DNA of 64,000 bases from Scytalidium lignicola (lineage: Eukaryota > Ascomycota > Leotiomycetes): positions 1 through 64,000 of the forward strand of contig NCSJ02000190.1 in NCBI GenBank assembly GCA_002812745.2, in the 5' to 3' direction. This document shows, one piece after another, positions 62,152-64,000 of this stretch. The notes under the pieces are model-generated. The model did not search any database, was not told where the DNA came from, and saw nothing but the letters and a program-made list of their open reading frames with translations. How positions within the stretch are numbered: the first letter of the stretch is position 1; the number at the start of each line of letters is the position of its first letter. The position numbers and the translations under genes were made by a program.

Positions 62152-62470
62152 ATTCAACTTAAGTTAAATTAAGTTAACTCAACATTATTCCTATTTAGGA
62201 TTAGTGTTAATTAGTAATAAAGATTAACTAATAAGATAGTTAATTTTACTAGTTGAACTAACAAGATTATTAATCATTTTGCCATTATCTATTTTGTTAT
62301 TTATTTTGCAATTTGTATAAAATTGCATAAAACTATACAAAATTGTATAAAATTGTATAAAATTATATGTTGAGTTGTTTGAGTTGAGTTAAGTTTCAAC
62401 TCAAACTCAACTCAACTCAACTCAACTCAATTAAATTAAATTTAAGTTAAATTGAGTTTTCGAGTTTTCG
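62152..62470. repeat. Pentanucleotide (GAGTT/AACTC)n array, right part
   Basis: Starts with the 14-base LINE duplication, passes through AT-rich degenerate units (ATAAAATTGT repeats at about 62318-62365), then clear GAGTT and AACTC runs at 62366-62440. GAGTTTTC units end it. Both orientations occur and could form a hairpin. Confidence 0.75.
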
Positions 62471-62724
62471 AGTTTTGTTTACACACACTGGCTTCATTTG
62501 TACTCTTTTGATCTGTGTTTGTGGCTTTCCATTATCTGTGTCAGATCCCGCATTCAACGCACAATTGATTAGGCCACCACATTTACACCCTGGCTAATGG
62601 CTAAACGTAGTTGCGTCAAAGTCTGCATCAGCTCTAGCTTTTCTTTTCGCAACATAATAAACTTGTGAATAACCCATGCGACATCAGATCGCAAAGACAT
62701 TCAACAAGAACTCTTACAGCAACC
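62471..62724 (+). other. Promoter region of the bactofilin-like gene
   Basis: About 250 bases of normal composition before the chosen ATG. No specific motif is called. Confidence 0.4.
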
Positions 62725-63707
62725 ATGACGCTGATTCTCACCGACACAAAAGATGCGAAATCGTCATCGGACGAAGATCAAAGGAATATGGACCCAAACG
62801 ACCTCAATCCGACCTCACTGAGCCCACGTAAGCTTTTTCCACATCTGCCAATGAGAGATTACGATCAGCCAGAAGACTCGGTTCAAGGACACGCACACGA
62901 TCCTCCTCCATACTCATACTCCGAATCCAACCCGCAGTCCACATCCCAAGCAGAGCTCTCTCCAAAAGCCAAGGTCCCAGAGTCAAACGCCGTCAATGCA
63001 AGCCAAGCAGTAAACTTGACTGGCCCGCTGCACATTCTTGGAAAAGTTAACTCTTCATCTCCAATTACTTTGAAGAATGGAATTCAGGTTGATGGGAAGG
63101 TCAATTCTTCAAGTTTTATCCTTCTGGAGAACGACGTCATTGTTGGTGGGAAGGTAGACTCGAGCAGCAAGGTAACATTGAGAGATAATGTGCAGGTTAT
63201 TGGCAAAGTGAATGCTAGTGGTGCTATCGAATAATTAGAACATCATTAAATATCCGTAGGATAAGAAGTACGCTTACTGACAACAATTTTAGATTGAGTA
63301 ATGGCATCAAAGTAGCCGAAAAGATCGATGCTAATGGAGCAGTCACTCTCGACGGCGGTGACAGAGGCATTTTTATTGGTAGCAAGGTATCGAGCAATGG
63401 CCAAATTGATATCAAAGGCTGGGTCGAGATTGCCGGTGACATGAAAGCTGGTGGCTCAGTTAAGATCCGAAGCTACGGCCCTGGCAAGACTCCCAAGCTA
63501 GGTGGAAAGATCAATGCTTCTGGCCAGATCACGATTGAGGGAGATGTGATTGCCAACACATTGTACCTCTCGAGCAGTCTAAAGCTGAATGGGCAATTGC
63601 ATGTCCTTGGCGACTTTGAGGTAAAAGGCAACGTGGTCTTGCAAAAGGGGGGACAGCTGATTGTGGATGGAAAGAGAACAATACATGGAAGTATCAAAGA
63701 AGAGTAG
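62725..63707 (+). CDS. Bactofilin-like beta-repeat protein with a defective intron donor
   Basis: Predicted 306 residues if the intron is removed: exons 62725-63230 and 63293-63707 (921 bases, exact frame). Residues 1 to about 95 are polar and Pro/Ser-rich, with PPPYSY. The rest is a run of roughly 18-residue units of the type GKVNSSSPITLKNGIQVD, continuing through SSNGQIDI and ASGQITIEGDV to LHVLGDFEVKGNVV. This matches a right-handed beta-helix of the bactofilin/polymer-forming type. The intron has a good branch region (GCTTACTGAC) and acceptor (TTTTAG). Its 5' end reads ATAATT where GTAATT would be expected, a G-to-A change. The frame across the gap (SGAI-E-LSNGIKV) fits the repeat, so the intron is real by descent. 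If unspliced, translation stops at 63231-63233 after about 169 residues. Function in fungi is unknown, perhaps a scaffold. Confidence 0.75.
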
Positions 63708-64000
63708 TCAATCCTAAGCAGCGTCGAAGTCGATTTAATCCCTCACCGAGTTCCGGTTCAGCCTAGAGTCAGAGTTTAGTACAAATAGCTATAGCTTCGC
63801 TGGATATTGTTTCTTAACCAGGCCTACTAATTTTTTATTTTTATTTTGCAGAACCTTTCCCTTTTTTTCCTTGTATTAACCTTCAAGGCCTTCAACGGCG
63901 CATATTTTTACAGCTCGATGGATTTTTCACTAGCCTAATGAAGCTAGGAAATGCAGCTTTATTTAATCCATATATTTATCATTGGTGGTGAACTAAGAAC
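63708..64000. other. 3' flank
   Basis: Downstream region of the beta-repeat gene to the window end. No further gene is seen. Confidence 0.5.

Noticed and set aside
1..64000. tRNA, rRNA or CRISPR features
   Set aside because: I saw no cloverleaf with a GGTTCRA box, no rRNA core sequence and no regularly spaced repeats; a tRNA scan would be decisive.

Overview
The window looks like a filamentous ascomycete (Pezizomycotina) chromosome. Genes carry short introns (about 45-100 bases) with GT-AG borders, and the products are typical of moulds: an Egh16/MAS3-type secreted protein, a NACHT-WD40 NLR-like gene, an Hsp20 and a Dal5-type transporter. Most of the DNA is AT-rich transposon wreckage. Related repeat copies that could be compared by eye differ almost only by C/T and G/A transitions, the signature of repeat-induced point mutation (RIP). 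A leotiomycete is possible from the gene types, but the sequence does not prove it.

Layout. 1-17.4 kb: nested, RIP-degraded elements. A Ginger-like DNA transposon (176-2473) sits inside a Gypsy LTR. Two Gypsy fragments (2517-5499 minus, about 10880-14308 plus) lie on either side of a Tc1/mariner-type MITE (5502-10877) that is itself split by a full-length Copia element (5657-10590, TSD ATTAT). A second MITE of a related family is at 15288-15714. 17.4-25.0 kb: a GC-richer island with four intact genes: a metallo-beta-lactamase-fold lactonase-like hydrolase, an alpha/beta hydrolase, a zinc alcohol dehydrogenase and an MFS transporter. They could be a small uptake-and-degradation cluster. 25.3-31.1 kb: more repeats, namely LTR relics, a Copia pol fragment between GGTCT-rich inverted ends, a clean solo LTR, a 359-base palindrome and a truncated, more decayed sister of the first Copia. 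31.6-47.2 kb: a second gene-bearing stretch with the Egh16-like gene, a broken NACHT-WD40 gene, Hsp20, a two-exon gene of unknown function, a small membrane protein gene, and some MITE and LINE scraps. 47.2-62.5 kb: a near full-length Tad1-type LINE (minus strand, 14-base TSD) inserted in an (AACTC)n array and split by an 8.2-kb Gypsy element (TSD GATAT). 62.7-63.7 kb: a bactofilin-like beta-repeat gene whose only intron has lost its canonical 5' splice site.

Intron positions were worked out by eye from frame, splice motifs and family resemblance. For the main genes the exon sums are exact multiples of three. Several isolated N bases sit beside homopolymer runs. One lies in a transporter exon, and the reading frame is restored only when it is ignored.
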